From NCBI GenBank assembly GCA_031285575.1, contig JAITVX010000160.1, forward strand, positions 1-27,907: a DNA stretch of 27,907 nucleotides, given 5' to 3'. A program made the translations under genes and the position numbers. Numbering within the stretch: position 1 is the first letter of the stretch; every line of letters begins with the position of its first letter. Below, piece by piece: positions 1 through 8,553 of this stretch. The DNA is from Bacteroidales bacterium. GTDB lineage: Bacteria > Bacteroidota > Bacteroidia > Bacteroidales > VadinHA17. The notes below the pieces were generated by a model. That model did not search any database. It had not been told where the DNA came from and saw nothing but the letters and a program-made list of their open reading frames with translations.

Positions 1-3000
1 ATTATTTGTAAGCGTTCCGGTTATCGTCGCTGCATTGCTTCCGCTGGCGCCGCCTTCCAGAACATCTCCGGTTGGAACAGTAGGCGCACTCCACGTGTAG
101 GTTGTGTTGACCGGAATAATATTGTTGTTCGTGCCGCCATTGGCAGGCTCTAATTTAAATTCTTTTCCGCTGCAAACATTAATAGGCTCTGCCTTGACAA
201 ACGGCTTCGGGTTAACGGTAACAACAATGTCGAACGTTTCGCCTGTGCAGTTGCCACTGCGCGGCGTTACTGTATATGTTGCTTTCTGCGGAATATTTGT
301 TGTGTTGGTAAGCGTACCTGTTATTTGCGTTAAGTTATTACCGGTGCCGGCCTGCCCGCCAGTAAGAGCGCCAGAATTTTCTAAAACAGGCTCGCTCCAC
401 GTATAGCGTGTGCTTGTTGGAACAATACCGTCGGTGCCGTTTACAGGCTTCACCGCCGTAAACGCTACCCCGCTGCATGTTTCACGTTCAAAATTACCAA
501 TATCAGGCTTCGGATTAACCACTACCCAGATATGAAATGGTGTTCCCGAACAGTCGCCTGATTTTGGAGTAACAACATATCTTACGGTTACGTTTGCATT
601 AGTTCTGTTTGTAAGGGTATTAGAAATTGACGTAACCGGATTGTTCTGTGGACTTTCACCGTCCACATTGCTCCATTGGGAACTAGAATAAAGTGTCCAT
701 GTATAGGTTGTATTTGAGGGAACAATTCCGTCAGTGCCATCGACAGGAACTACAGTAAATGTTTCGCCGCTACAAATAGTTTTGTCTATACGCTGAATTG
801 ACGGCGTGGGGTTAATTTTAACCGTAAAATCAAACGACGTTCCCTCGCATTCTATTGTGCCCAGCGCCGTGGTTGTTTTGGTTGTCGGGGTAACTGTGTA
901 TATTACTTCCTTAACCTCGGAAGTATTGTTTTTGGGAGCAACAGATATCGAATTTCCAGCGCCGCTGTTGCCGGCTTCGAAGTCCGATACTCCTGTAACA
1001 TCAGCTTTTGGCACCCACGAATAGGTTGTATTTGGAGGAACTCGGTCGGCGTCGCTGTGCACCGGGGTTTTGCTGGCTGTTTCGCCGGAGCATATTTCAG
1101 CGTCTTTAGCTTTGATGTCTGCATTTGGTGCAACCGTAACACGAAGCGTAAATGGGTCTCCCTCACATGCAGCAAGACCGTCGGGACGAACAATGGTTGG
1201 GGTAATTTGATATATTACAGTTACCGGCTGGGTTGTGATATTATTCAGTGTTTCCTGTATAGAGCCGGATTGTCCGGCTCCCAGCCCATTATTTATACCG
1301 GTAACCACAGACCTGCTCCATTTGAAATTATAGCGGTAAGTACCGGCTGGCAGTGTCCGTCCCTGGCCCTGTTTTTCGCCTGTTGCGTTATAGATGAACA
1401 GTTTGCCGGAGCAGGCTAAATCTGTAGCAGGGCTGTTAACCGTTGGAAAAGGATATACAGTAACGGTAACTGTACGCTCCTGCGAAGGGCAGTTTGGCGC
1501 TGTGGTATATTCGCGGAAAACCTTTACTGTGTGTTCGCCGTCAACAGTTCCTGCGGTAACGTTTATTGAGCGTGTACCCTGCCCGCTGTTTATTTTCCAG
1601 CCGGCGGGCACTTCCCATCTATATTGCGTAGGCCCGCCAAATGGCATGTCGGCCGGAGCAGCGGCAACAGAAAATGTGGCGTTAGCTCCGTTGCAAATAT
1701 ATGCAGGATTGGCTGTTATTATGCCGGGGCGCGGAAGCGTTTCCCTTACGGTAAGCGTTACCTTGGTAGCCTCGCTGATACATTTGAGGCCGTCAACACT
1801 CTGGTCGGTTACATAATATGTATATGTGCCGGGGGCGGTTACGTTAGGAGTATATGCAGTGCCTGTAGCAACAACGGATGAAGCAGTAAGGTTTGCGTCG
1901 GAATACCATGTAAGCGTTCCTGCCGGAGCACTTGTAACGGTAAGTGTTCTTGCATCGGGGCTGGCAGGCGGCGTTGTTATATCTTCAAGGCATATTGTGC
2001 GACTTGACACAGTGGGCGCCGCAGGAGCGTCAACAACCAGAATCTGGATACGCTCGGAAACATATTTATCGTCTGCCCGGTTACAGTCATTCCAGTATTT
2101 AAGGTAAACCCAGAAATAATCGCCAGCCTCTGCTGTTTCAGGTATTGTAATTGCATCGCTCGCAGTTCCGGCGCTCTGTATGCCATTTATTCTTTGGCCA
2201 TACCGCCCGGCTGTTGCAGTTGCATTGCCCAGGCTGCCAACGGCAACAGCGCCATGTATTGTATTTTGAATGGCTCCGGTTGCATTCCACGCTCCACGAG
2301 CAGGCTCCACTCCATAAAACCACTGTATATCCCTTCTTGAGCTATTTGGCTTGCCCAACACAGGCGCCAGACAGTTCCAGATACTGTTGTCGAGCAGTGT
2401 TACTACAGATTCCTTGCCTTCGCACACCTCAATAACGCCTGCATCATTTACCTCCCACGGAGCGGCAGGCGCAATTACAACATCGCCGTCGCCGTAATCC
2501 AAATCTTCCGGCCCATGCAGCTCAACATTAATAAAAGTCGTGAACGACATACCGCAACGATTTGTTATAGTAATACGGGCTTCTACAGCACACAGCCCTT
2601 CTAAGTATGCGTAAGTATGCAGCCACGGTGAACCTTCGTCTGGCGGAGGCGGAACTTCATTATCAACACTCGACGTAAATGTGGTTTTAGTCCCATCTCC
2701 CCAGTCCATTTCCCATACTGTACCTTCGTAAATCCCGGTATAATTTGGATCGGTCCGTAACTGTCCGGTCTGCGCCTGGGCTGAAAAATAAGCAGTTGCT
2801 CCCACATTTACACACTTTCCGCCTTGATTAAAATTATACCACACATCTGGCTGCGGGCATGTGTTTGTGGTAAAATAAGCCGCTTCAGGATTATAAGCAT
2901 GGTTGTTGCCGCTTTCACCTTCTGCAACAAAAAAAACTGTATATTCCTGGCTGGCAATAAAATTCCCAAGCGTTATTACGTGGCTTTGTGCTCCATTATC

Positions 3001-3312
3001 AGTAACATCCAGCACAACCCCTTCATAGGTGCCGGCGTTAATACGGTTTTTTATCTGGTTTGAATTCCATTGATTAGCCGGAAAATTGCCCGGCAAAATC
3101 GCCACATATACCTTCCCTGCTGTTCCGAAATTATCGACAGCATAATTTAAAGTAATATTTAAACCGCCATTCACATTAGTTACTGTCGGCGCCACACTCC
3201 ACACAGGCGTTTGCGCCAGCGCAGCAGCAGCCGTTAAAAAAAACAGCGAAAACAGCGCAATAAACCTTCCTGCCTTCGCACGAAACATCTCTTTTATATT
3301 CAATATGCTCAT
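1..3312 (-). CDS. Very large secreted protein with PKD-like repeats, C-terminus beyond the left edge
   Basis: I translated the minus strand from the ATG at 3312 and found it open to base 1 (1104 codons, no stop), so the gene is partial. Residues 1-33 form a signal peptide (basic stretch, Phe/Leu/Ala core, ending ALA before QT). ATG codon 9 is an alternative start giving a 25-residue signal. A PKD-like region with WDWGDG-type sequence lies near residues 170-250. From about base 1700 leftwards there are repeats of roughly 100 residues. The four clearest have their CSG at about 1089, 771, 474 and 172 and follow the pattern CSGe.F, giVP.nTtYtW, gtLtNtt, YtVtP.sg.C.G, VNPkP. Bacteroidota proteins of this build are usually exported adhesin-like T9SS substrates; the sorting domain, if any, is outside the window. 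No enzymatic domain is seen. Function is inferred only as a cell-surface or secreted structural protein. Confidence 0.88.
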   Translation of the reverse strand, partial: MSILNIKEMFRAKAGRFIALFSLFFLTAAAALAQTPVWSVAPTVTNVNGGLNITLNYAVDNFGTAGKVYVAILPGNFPANQWNSNQIKNRINAGTYEGVVLDVTDNGAQSHVITLGNFIASQEYTVFFVAEGESGNNHAYNPEAAYFTTNTCPQPDVWYNFNQGGKCVNVGATAYFSAQAQTGQLRTDPNYTGIYEGTVWEMDWGDGTKTTFTSSVDNEVPPPPDEGSPWLHTYAYLEGLCAVEARITITNRCGMSFTTFINVELHGPEDLDYGDGDVVIAPAAPWEVNDAGVIEVCEGKESVVTLLDNSIWNCLAPVLGKPNSSRRDIQWFYGVEPARGAWNATGAIQNTIHGAVAVGSLGNATATAGRYGQRINGIQSAGTASDAITIPETAEAGDYFWVYLKYWNDCNRADDKYVSERIQILVVDAPAAPTVSSRTICLEDITTPPASPDARTLTVTSAPAGTLTWYSDANLTASSVVATGTAYTPNVTAPGTYTYYVTDQSVDGLKCISEATKVTLTVRETLPRPGIITANPAYICNGANATFSVAAAPADMPFGGPTQYRWEVPAGWKINSGQGTRSINVTAGTVDGEHTVKVFREYTTAPNCPSQERTVTVTVYPFPTVNSPATDLACSGKLFIYNATGEKQGQGRTLPAGTYRYNFKWSRSVVTGINNGLGAGQSGSIQETLNNITTQPVTVIYQITPTIVRPDGLAACEGDPFTLRVTVAPNADIKAKDAEICSGETASKTPVHSDADRVPPNTTYSWVPKADVTGVSDFEAGNSGAGNSISVAPKNNTSEVKEVIYTVTPTTKTTTALGTIECEGTSFDFTVKINPTPSIQRIDKTICSGETFTVVPVDGTDGIVPSNTTYTWTLYSSSQWSNVDGESPQNNPVTSISNTLTNRTNANVTVRYVVTPKSGDCSGTPFHIWVVVNPKPDIGNFERETCSGVAFTAVKPVNGTDGIVPTSTRYTWSEPVLENSGALTGGQAGTGNNLTQITGTLTNTTNIPQKATYTVTPRSGNCTGETFDIVVTVNPKPFVKAEPINVCSGKEFKLEPANGGTNNNIIPVNTTYTWSAPTVPTGDVLEGGASGSNAATITGTLTNN

Positions 3313-3518
3313 ACTCGATAATATTATAAATAATAAACAGTCAGCACATGCAATTAACACTTACCGCATACAACCATGCACCAATTAACTTAATGACAAC
3401 GGCGCTGAAAGAAAGGTTGCATTAAAAAATCCCTGTTCATTACAATCGCCGTCATTGGTCATGTGATATTTTATGTAAAAATGATTAATTTTGCCATGTA
3501 TAACAAAATCATACTGCT
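3313..3518. other. Divergent intergenic region
   Basis: This 206-bp AT-rich gap separates the start of the minus-strand PKD-repeat gene from the start of the plus-strand nuclease gene, so promoters for both should lie here. Only the plus-strand side shows a recognisable -7 element. I found no CAAAnnTA (minus-strand -7) match near the PKD-repeat gene. Confidence 0.5.
3486..3494 (+). promoter_or_regulatory. Putative -7 element for the Rpn-type gene
   Basis: TAATTTTGC matches the Bacteroidetes -7 consensus TAnnTTTGY and ends 24 bases before the ATG at 3519. No convincing -33 TTTG lies at the usual 19-21 bp spacing (the nearest TTGG is too far upstream), so only half of the promoter is supported. 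Confidence 0.4.
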
Positions 3519-4394
3519 ATGGTACATTATCTCGACCCCAAAAATGATTTAACTTTCAAGCGTGTTTTCGGCGAACACAAGCACCTATGTATGAGTTTAA
3601 TCAACAGTATGCTTACGCTCGATGCACCGATTGTAAGCCTCGAGTATCAAACAGGCGAACTGATACCCGAAATTTCCGACCTGCGCAACTCCATTGTTGA
3701 CGTGCGCTGTACCGACGAAAACGGACGGCAGTTTATTGTAGAGATGCAGATGCACTGGTCGGAGAGTTTCAAGAGCCGTGTGCTGCTAAACGCATCAAAA
3801 GCATACGTGAGGCAACTTGACAGAGCAAAAGATTTCGTGCTTCTGCAACCTGTGTATGCCATCAATTTCGTAAACGACACGTTCGACAGGTCACCCGGAA
3901 TGGAAAACGAATACTATCACTACTACAAAATTGTAAACATCAGAGACACCGAAAAACAAATAAAAGGTTTGGAGTTTCTTTTTGTCGAACTGCCCAAATT
4001 CAAGCCACTGAATCGCGCCGAAAAAAAACTGCATGAACTGTGGCTTCGTTTCCTAACCGAAATAAACGAAAGTACGGAGGGGGTTCCACAGGCATTGATA
4101 GACAACGAACTTACGTGCGAAGCAATAAGTTACATGGAGCGTGCGGCCTACACAAAAGAACAGCTTGACGCCTACGACCAGAGGAAGATTGACGCCATGA
4201 CCGAACGCGGCATCATTATCGACGCACAGAATAAGGGAATAACCGAAGGAAGAATTAGAGGAGCAGCCGAAGGAAAAATAGAAGGAAAAATAGAAGTTGC
4301 GTTGAATATGTTGAATTATGGCATGTCTGTTGACGATGTGAGTAAGATGACAGGCTTATCAATACAACAGACAGAAGAACTTAAAAAGGGGTAA
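3519..4394 (+). CDS. Rpn family PD-(D/E)XK nuclease / putative transposase
   Basis: The 291-residue protein starts with the family hallmark LDPKNDLTFKRVFGE (residues 5-19). It contains a PD-(D/E)XK-like core: D61 in SIVDVRC, then E75-x-Q77 in FIVEMQM, the ExQ variant typical of Rpn/TIGR01784 proteins. The C-terminus (about 230-291) has low-complexity EGKIEGKIE repeats followed by a short helical segment (MSVDDVSKMTGLS), also typical of the family. Family members are DNA endonucleases linked to recombination and found as many dispersed copies in Bacteroidota genomes; mobility of this copy is not shown. It stands alone on the plus strand. Its last 36 bases overlap the 3' end of the convergent deacetylase-like gene, so it may have landed at the end of the polysaccharide locus. 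Confidence 0.9.
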   Translation: MVHYLDPKNDLTFKRVFGEHKHLCMSLINSMLTLDAPIVSLEYQTGELIPEISDLRNSIVDVRCTDENGRQFIVEMQMHWSESFKSRVLLNASKAYVRQLDRAKDFVLLQPVYAINFVNDTFDRSPGMENEYYHYYKIVNIRDTEKQIKGLEFLFVELPKFKPLNRAEKKLHELWLRFLTEINESTEGVPQALIDNELTCEAISYMERAAYTKEQLDAYDQRKIDAMTERGIIIDAQNKGITEGRIRGAAEGKIEGKIEVALNMLNYGMSVDDVSKMTGLSIQQTEELKKG

Positions 4395-5216
4395 TCGTCC
4401 CTGTAAATACCTGCGGTATGAAACAATAACATATTTAACAGGGTTTTTCACCTTCTGCATAATCATTTCGGTTATCCACTCGAAAATATTATCGTTCCAC
4501 CGTTGCGGATGGGTATTTATTATCACCGCATGTGGCAAGGTACCGCCTTTTACCGCGCGAATTATGTCATCCGTACCTTTAAATGTGAAACAGTCGCTTA
4601 ACGGCTTGCCCGATGTAAGCCCGATACCGGGCGTTACCCTGTCGCGCACGTTTACTTTTTTATTGTCCCATTTCCGTCCTGTGTCGGTAAGGTACAAAAC
4701 CGAAGAATAGTCAATATCATAATAGGGTTCGCATACTATGCCTTCGCCGTTATAGCTGAAGGCCTGCCACAAGCTTCTGTTATCGGTCAGCGAAGCGGGG
4801 TCGCCATGCATGGAGGCTACGCGCACAGGGTAATATTGCCTTAAAAAAGCCAGGTTACTGCGAAAGGCCGTCCATGCGTTTTTTAAGATACTCTCATTAA
4901 GCCGCCCCTTTCTCGATATTCTGCTAAGGTCTTCATAATGATAGGCGACTTCATGACCAAGCTCTCCTGTTTTTACCAGCATATCCGGGTCTTTCCTCGC
5001 CTCATCGGCTCTGAAATGGTAGCTTGCCCTGATATCCATCGACGCTTCAATCTGTGCAAACCGCATGGCGTTGGCCGGGCGCCTGTCAACATCATGACGC
5101 AGTATTACAGTTTTTTCAGAACGATTATTCATAAATTCTTCAAACGTTTGAAAAGAATATCCGGCACCTTCGAGAGCCTCCAGAAGGGAAATGTATTTAG
5201 CGCAACTGAAATCCAT
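4359..5216 (-). CDS. Polysaccharide deacetylase-like protein
   Basis: The 285-residue protein has the metal-binding signature of the polysaccharide deacetylase (carbohydrate esterase 4-like) fold: HDVD at 41-44, GHEVAYHYE at 87-95 (H88, H93), MHGDP at 136-140 and NTHPQRW at 234-240. No signal peptide is seen, so it probably acts on a cytoplasmic or lipid-linked sugar intermediate rather than on exported polymer. It is the last gene of the minus-strand polysaccharide series. Its start overlaps the epimerase end by 20 bp, implying translational coupling. The final 11 residues (from RLPLF) are encoded in DNA shared with the convergent Rpn gene, so the native C-terminus may have been replaced. 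An acetamido sugar from the neighbouring epimerase is a plausible but unproven substrate. Confidence 0.78.
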   Translation of the reverse strand: MDFSCAKYISLLEALEGAGYSFQTFEEFMNNRSEKTVILRHDVDRRPANAMRFAQIEASMDIRASYHFRADEARKDPDMLVKTGELGHEVAYHYEDLSRISRKGRLNESILKNAWTAFRSNLAFLRQYYPVRVASMHGDPASLTDNRSLWQAFSYNGEGIVCEPYYDIDYSSVLYLTDTGRKWDNKKVNVRDRVTPGIGLTSGKPLSDCFTFKGTDDIIRAVKGGTLPHAVIINTHPQRWNDNIFEWITEMIMQKVKNPVKYVIVSYRRYLQGRLPLFKFFCLLY

Positions 5217-6300
5217 ATCTTTCCGACAGTATTCCGACTATTCTCTCCGCCGTCCGGCCATCCCACAGTTCGGGTATGTGTCCCTGCTTTTTATTTCCGG
5301 ATATTATATCGAAAGCGGCCTTTTTATTTTTTTCAACGTCTGTACCAATCAGTTGATTTGTTCCGATGTCAACCGTTGCCATGCTTTCTGTATTATCTCT
5401 CGCGGTAATACACTGTACCTGTAAAAAAGTAGCCTCGGCCTGTATCCCCCCGCTGTCGGTAATAATCAGTTCGGCATTCTTCACAAGATGTAAAAAATCG
5501 AGGTATCCCAATGGTTCCGTAAATATTAAATTGCTATTTGCATGCATACCACCCCCTGTTCTTTCAAGTGTTTGCCGCGTTCGGGGATGAACAGGAAAAA
5601 CCACAGGTAATTTTTCCGACAACTCATTCAGCAAACCTGTAAGCGATTTCAGTCTGTCGGCCGAATCGACATTGGAAGGCCGGTGGAAGGTGCAAAGGCA
5701 ATACTTTTTACCAGCAATACCCAGATGCGATATTATTTCCGATTTTTCTATATCAGGCAAATGCTCAACAAGACTGTCTATCATAATATTCCCGACAAAA
5801 AATATCTTATCTTCGCTTATGCCCTCTTTTCGCAGATTCTCAATACCGCTTTTCTCGCTCACAAACAGATAATCGGAAAGAACATCTGTTACCATGCGGT
5901 TTATTTCTTCAGGCATTGTACGGTCGTTGCTTCGCAGCCCCGATTCAATGTGTGCAATCGGTATCCCGGCTTTTGAAGCCACAAGAGCAGCCGACATTGT
6001 TGAATTAACATCGCCCAAAACCACTACCAAATCGGGCTTCAGCTCCGTAACAACCTTCTCAAATCCGGTTATTATGCCCGCAGTTTGTATGGCATGCGAG
6101 CCACCGCCAACGCCAAGCCAGAAATCGGGACGCGGCATCTTCAATTCGTCGAAGAACACCTTCGACATTTTATCGTCAAAGTGCTGCCCGGTGTGGCACA
6201 TATAGTTTTTAACACCCGAATATTTTAAAAACTCCCTGTGCAGCGGCGCAATTTTAATAAAATTAGGCCTCGCTCCTACTACGCTCAATACCTTTATCAT
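5197..6300 (-). CDS. wecB: UDP-N-acetylglucosamine 2-epimerase (non-hydrolysing)
   Basis: The 367-residue length is normal for the family. Motifs in order are GARPNFIK (9-16), TGQHFDDKMS (37-46), GDVNST (96-101), HIESGLRS (117-124), MPEEINR (129-135), FHRPSNVD (205-212), HPRTR (238-242) and TDSGGIQAEA (281-290). These cover the expected acidic residues (D97, E119, E131/E132) and active-site histidine (H206). The family interconverts UDP-GlcNAc and UDP-ManNAc in the cytosol, supplying precursor for surface polysaccharides. HRPSN replaces the more common HREN-type motif, so a relative acting on a modified UDP-HexNAc is possible. It lies 26 bp after the DUF354 gene and overlaps the deacetylase gene, consistent with a nucleotide-sugar pair within the operon. 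The wecB symbol is by homology class only. Confidence 0.88.
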   Translation of the reverse strand: MIKVLSVVGARPNFIKIAPLHREFLKYSGVKNYMCHTGQHFDDKMSKVFFDELKMPRPDFWLGVGGGSHAIQTAGIITGFEKVVTELKPDLVVVLGDVNSTMSAALVASKAGIPIAHIESGLRSNDRTMPEEINRMVTDVLSDYLFVSEKSGIENLRKEGISEDKIFFVGNIMIDSLVEHLPDIEKSEIISHLGIAGKKYCLCTFHRPSNVDSADRLKSLTGLLNELSEKLPVVFPVHPRTRQTLERTGGGMHANSNLIFTEPLGYLDFLHLVKNAELIITDSGGIQAEATFLQVQCITARDNTESMATVDIGTNQLIGTDVEKNKKAAFDIISGNKKQGHIPELWDGRTAERIVGILSERYGFQLR

Positions 6301-6326
6301 ATTTCAATAAATAACTTCAACTATTA

Positions 6327-7418
6327 TTACCTGAACCTGAACTGATAATCGAGATTATTGAGCATAGTTCTTTTACTTTCAGGATAATTTTCAACAAACC
6401 ACACCATAAATGCTGTAACGTCAATTTTGTCGGCCAGCATTTTATCTCTTTTCATGCTCCACTCTTTTGCCGTGTCCGGATTATTAACAATTTCTTTTAT
6501 CTTTGCCATCATATTTTCAAACCTGTTTGGCTTAAAAGAATACATCAATTCATATTTGTGCTCCTGCTCTTCAAAAGTTGCAATACGCCCCGCCATAGAA
6601 ATACAGCAGAATGCAGGAACGCCCAGCACTGCCGCTTCCGACGTCATAGTCCCGCTGTCTCCCACAAATAATTTCGCATAACTCATCAGGGAGTGAATTT
6701 TATGCGGCGGTATTTTAAGCTGATACTGCCGCAGTTCAGGCTCAATATCCTTCTCGGTGGTAATAAAAACCCTTCCGAAACCCGACAGATACTCCGCCAG
6801 ACATATTTTATTATCCAGCGACACTCCCCTTTCGCCAACATCATGATGCGCCTCAAATGCATTAAATCTCATAATAAAAAATGTTTCGCCATGCTCAAGT
6901 CCGGCTTCCTGCAAAACAGAAATATCCGGAGTAAATCTTTTTGGATGCAGATACGCCAACTCATGATACCCTGCATAAAATACAGTATCCTTTTTCTTCC
7001 TGTTTCCTTTCAGCATATCAGGCGACAGCAGGCAGTTTGCAAAAGGATGCCCAAAATGTGTCATTAATGGCTGACGGCTATCATCGTCGTCGTCAAAAAT
7101 AATCGACTTCATTGGCGACAGCATCGATGCATGACAGTTTGTAATCGATGTACCAAGGCCTATATCAATCTTCTCACCGTATGCCATTGCCAGCATCTGC
7201 GTATCAAACTTCAACTGTTTAATTCCTTTGCCTATTATCGAACCACCGCGCCTGCCCGTCTCAATGAAAGGCATGTCATATAAATTTAACAACTTCTTTG
7301 CAATCGGAATATCTTTTACCGTTACAAGTATTTCATGTCCACGACCTGCCATTTCCATATAAAAATTCCGATAAAGATGCACATGCGCCGGATGTCCTAT
7401 GTCTATCAAAATTTTCAT
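6327..7418 (-). CDS. DUF354 family GT-B-like protein
   Basis: The 363-residue protein begins MKILIDIGHPAHVHLYRN, the characteristic DUF354 start (Rossmann strand then GHPAHVH). It carries GDSGTMTSEAAVLGVPAF at about 253-270, which resembles the nucleotide-sugar-binding region of GT-B enzymes such as the UDP-GlcNAc 2-epimerase encoded next to it. There is no signal peptide or membrane segment. DUF354 proteins occur in surface-polysaccharide clusters; their reaction is not established to my knowledge, and a glycosyltransferase or epimerase-like role is inference from the fold. The start codon is preceded by AGGAAG, a good ribosome site, and the ATGA overlaps the FemAB-like stop codon by 4 bp, so the two are probably translationally coupled. 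Confidence 0.82.
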   Translation of the reverse strand: MKILIDIGHPAHVHLYRNFYMEMAGRGHEILVTVKDIPIAKKLLNLYDMPFIETGRRGGSIIGKGIKQLKFDTQMLAMAYGEKIDIGLGTSITNCHASMLSPMKSIIFDDDDDSRQPLMTHFGHPFANCLLSPDMLKGNRKKKDTVFYAGYHELAYLHPKRFTPDISVLQEAGLEHGETFFIMRFNAFEAHHDVGERGVSLDNKICLAEYLSGFGRVFITTEKDIEPELRQYQLKIPPHKIHSLMSYAKLFVGDSGTMTSEAAVLGVPAFCCISMAGRIATFEEQEHKYELMYSFKPNRFENMMAKIKEIVNNPDTAKEWSMKRDKMLADKIDVTAFMVWFVENYPESKRTMLNNLDYQFRFR

Positions 7419-8440
7419 CGCTTCCTCAGAATTATTTTTCTCATCTTATATCCGAACATGATTATTGAATAAAGTGTCTTTTTATGCACGCATAAATATC
7501 TTCCTATATTTACAGTTTCCCCCCCGAACTTCTTCTTATAGTCCCTAACCCCGTAAGGTTTACCTGGCTTCCCTGCACCGCCAAAATCAAACATACTGTA
7601 TCCATTGTCAATACCCCATAAAAAAATCTTCCACGAAAGAACGTCAGTAGGGCGCTTGTCATTGTCATCACCAACAGACGCTACATACCAATTATACATC
7701 TTCTCTTTGAAACAAAGAATCGCATAAAACCCAATCAATTTTGAATCAATTTCTGCCACAAAAAGCCTTAACATTCCGTTTATTCCCAATATTTCAGCCG
7801 CATATTTAAAATATTCCGGCGAAGGTAATGGAACACCAAGCTGTTTATACCTCGCCTTCAGTATAGCATAACACGCATCAATAACATCATGCCTTCCAAT
7901 GTCAACCGCCGAAACACTGACACCAAGTTTTAAGCCGCGCGTTATCGTTCTTCGCCGCGTAGAATGTACTTCCGACCAAAGTACATCTCTTCCTTTCGAC
8001 AGGTAGATATGTATATCGAGGTGGTCTTCAAATGCGTATCCATTTGAACTGAATGCAGCGCCAAGCAGCGACATGTCTTTCAGATTCCTGAACTGGCTGT
8101 ACAGCGTCTTTTTCCGCACAACATAGTTATATTCTGCGAGCAACAGCGAAGCCACGTTGCAGTCGTTATCCATCACCAGAGGCCCGCCAAAAACGACCGA
8201 CCGCGCCGTAAGCCACCCGACAAACCCTGAATCCTCGCGCTGAATAACAGAAACAAGAACTCCGCAAATCATACCGCCATTAACGCAAAACAACGCTACA
8301 CCCGAATATTCAGGAATACTGTTGCACAAATCAAAATACTCGGGAGTATGAAAAATATTGCCATCATCGTGGTTAAGCACAAACTCACGCCATGCATCCC
8401 TGTCAATTTTATCAGGCTCTTTAATAACAGTAAAATCCAA
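7415..8440 (-). CDS. FemAB-like / GNAT-fold acyltransferase, TTG start
   Basis: The 341-residue protein has the double-GNAT layout of FemAB-related proteins found in exopolysaccharide loci: IFHTPEYFD at 29-37, WSEVHSTRRRTITRG at 155-169, LFVAEIDSKLIGFYA at 226-240, MFDFGGAGKPG at 283-293 and YGVRDYKKKFGGE at 296-308. FemAB-family enzymes transfer aminoacyl groups (from aminoacyl-tRNA) onto amino groups of cell-envelope precursors, so transfer of an amino acid onto an amino sugar is the simplest inference. The start is a TTG: an in-frame stop sits three codons upstream and the next ATG (about codon 57) would delete the conserved N-terminal motif. The end overlaps the DUF354 start by 4 bp. Confidence 0.78.
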   Translation of the reverse strand: MDFTVIKEPDKIDRDAWREFVLNHDDGNIFHTPEYFDLCNSIPEYSGVALFCVNGGMICGVLVSVIQREDSGFVGWLTARSVVFGGPLVMDNDCNVASLLLAEYNYVVRKKTLYSQFRNLKDMSLLGAAFSSNGYAFEDHLDIHIYLSKGRDVLWSEVHSTRRRTITRGLKLGVSVSAVDIGRHDVIDACYAILKARYKQLGVPLPSPEYFKYAAEILGINGMLRLFVAEIDSKLIGFYAILCFKEKMYNWYVASVGDDNDKRPTDVLSWKIFLWGIDNGYSMFDFGGAGKPGKPYGVRDYKKKFGGETVNIGRYLCVHKKTLYSIIMFGYKMRKIILRKR

Positions 8441-8553
8441 AACTGATTATTATAAAATTTATTAATATCTACATATCTGTAAAACGAAATCCCGTTTCTC
8501 GCAGAGAGGTTAACTATGACGGCGTGCTTCGAGTTTCGACATACACAATTAAT

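Noticed and set aside
1057..1816. Plus-strand open frames in the first 2 kb
   Set aside because: They are antisense to the continuous 1104-codon minus-strand frame, which has a signal peptide and aligned repeats.
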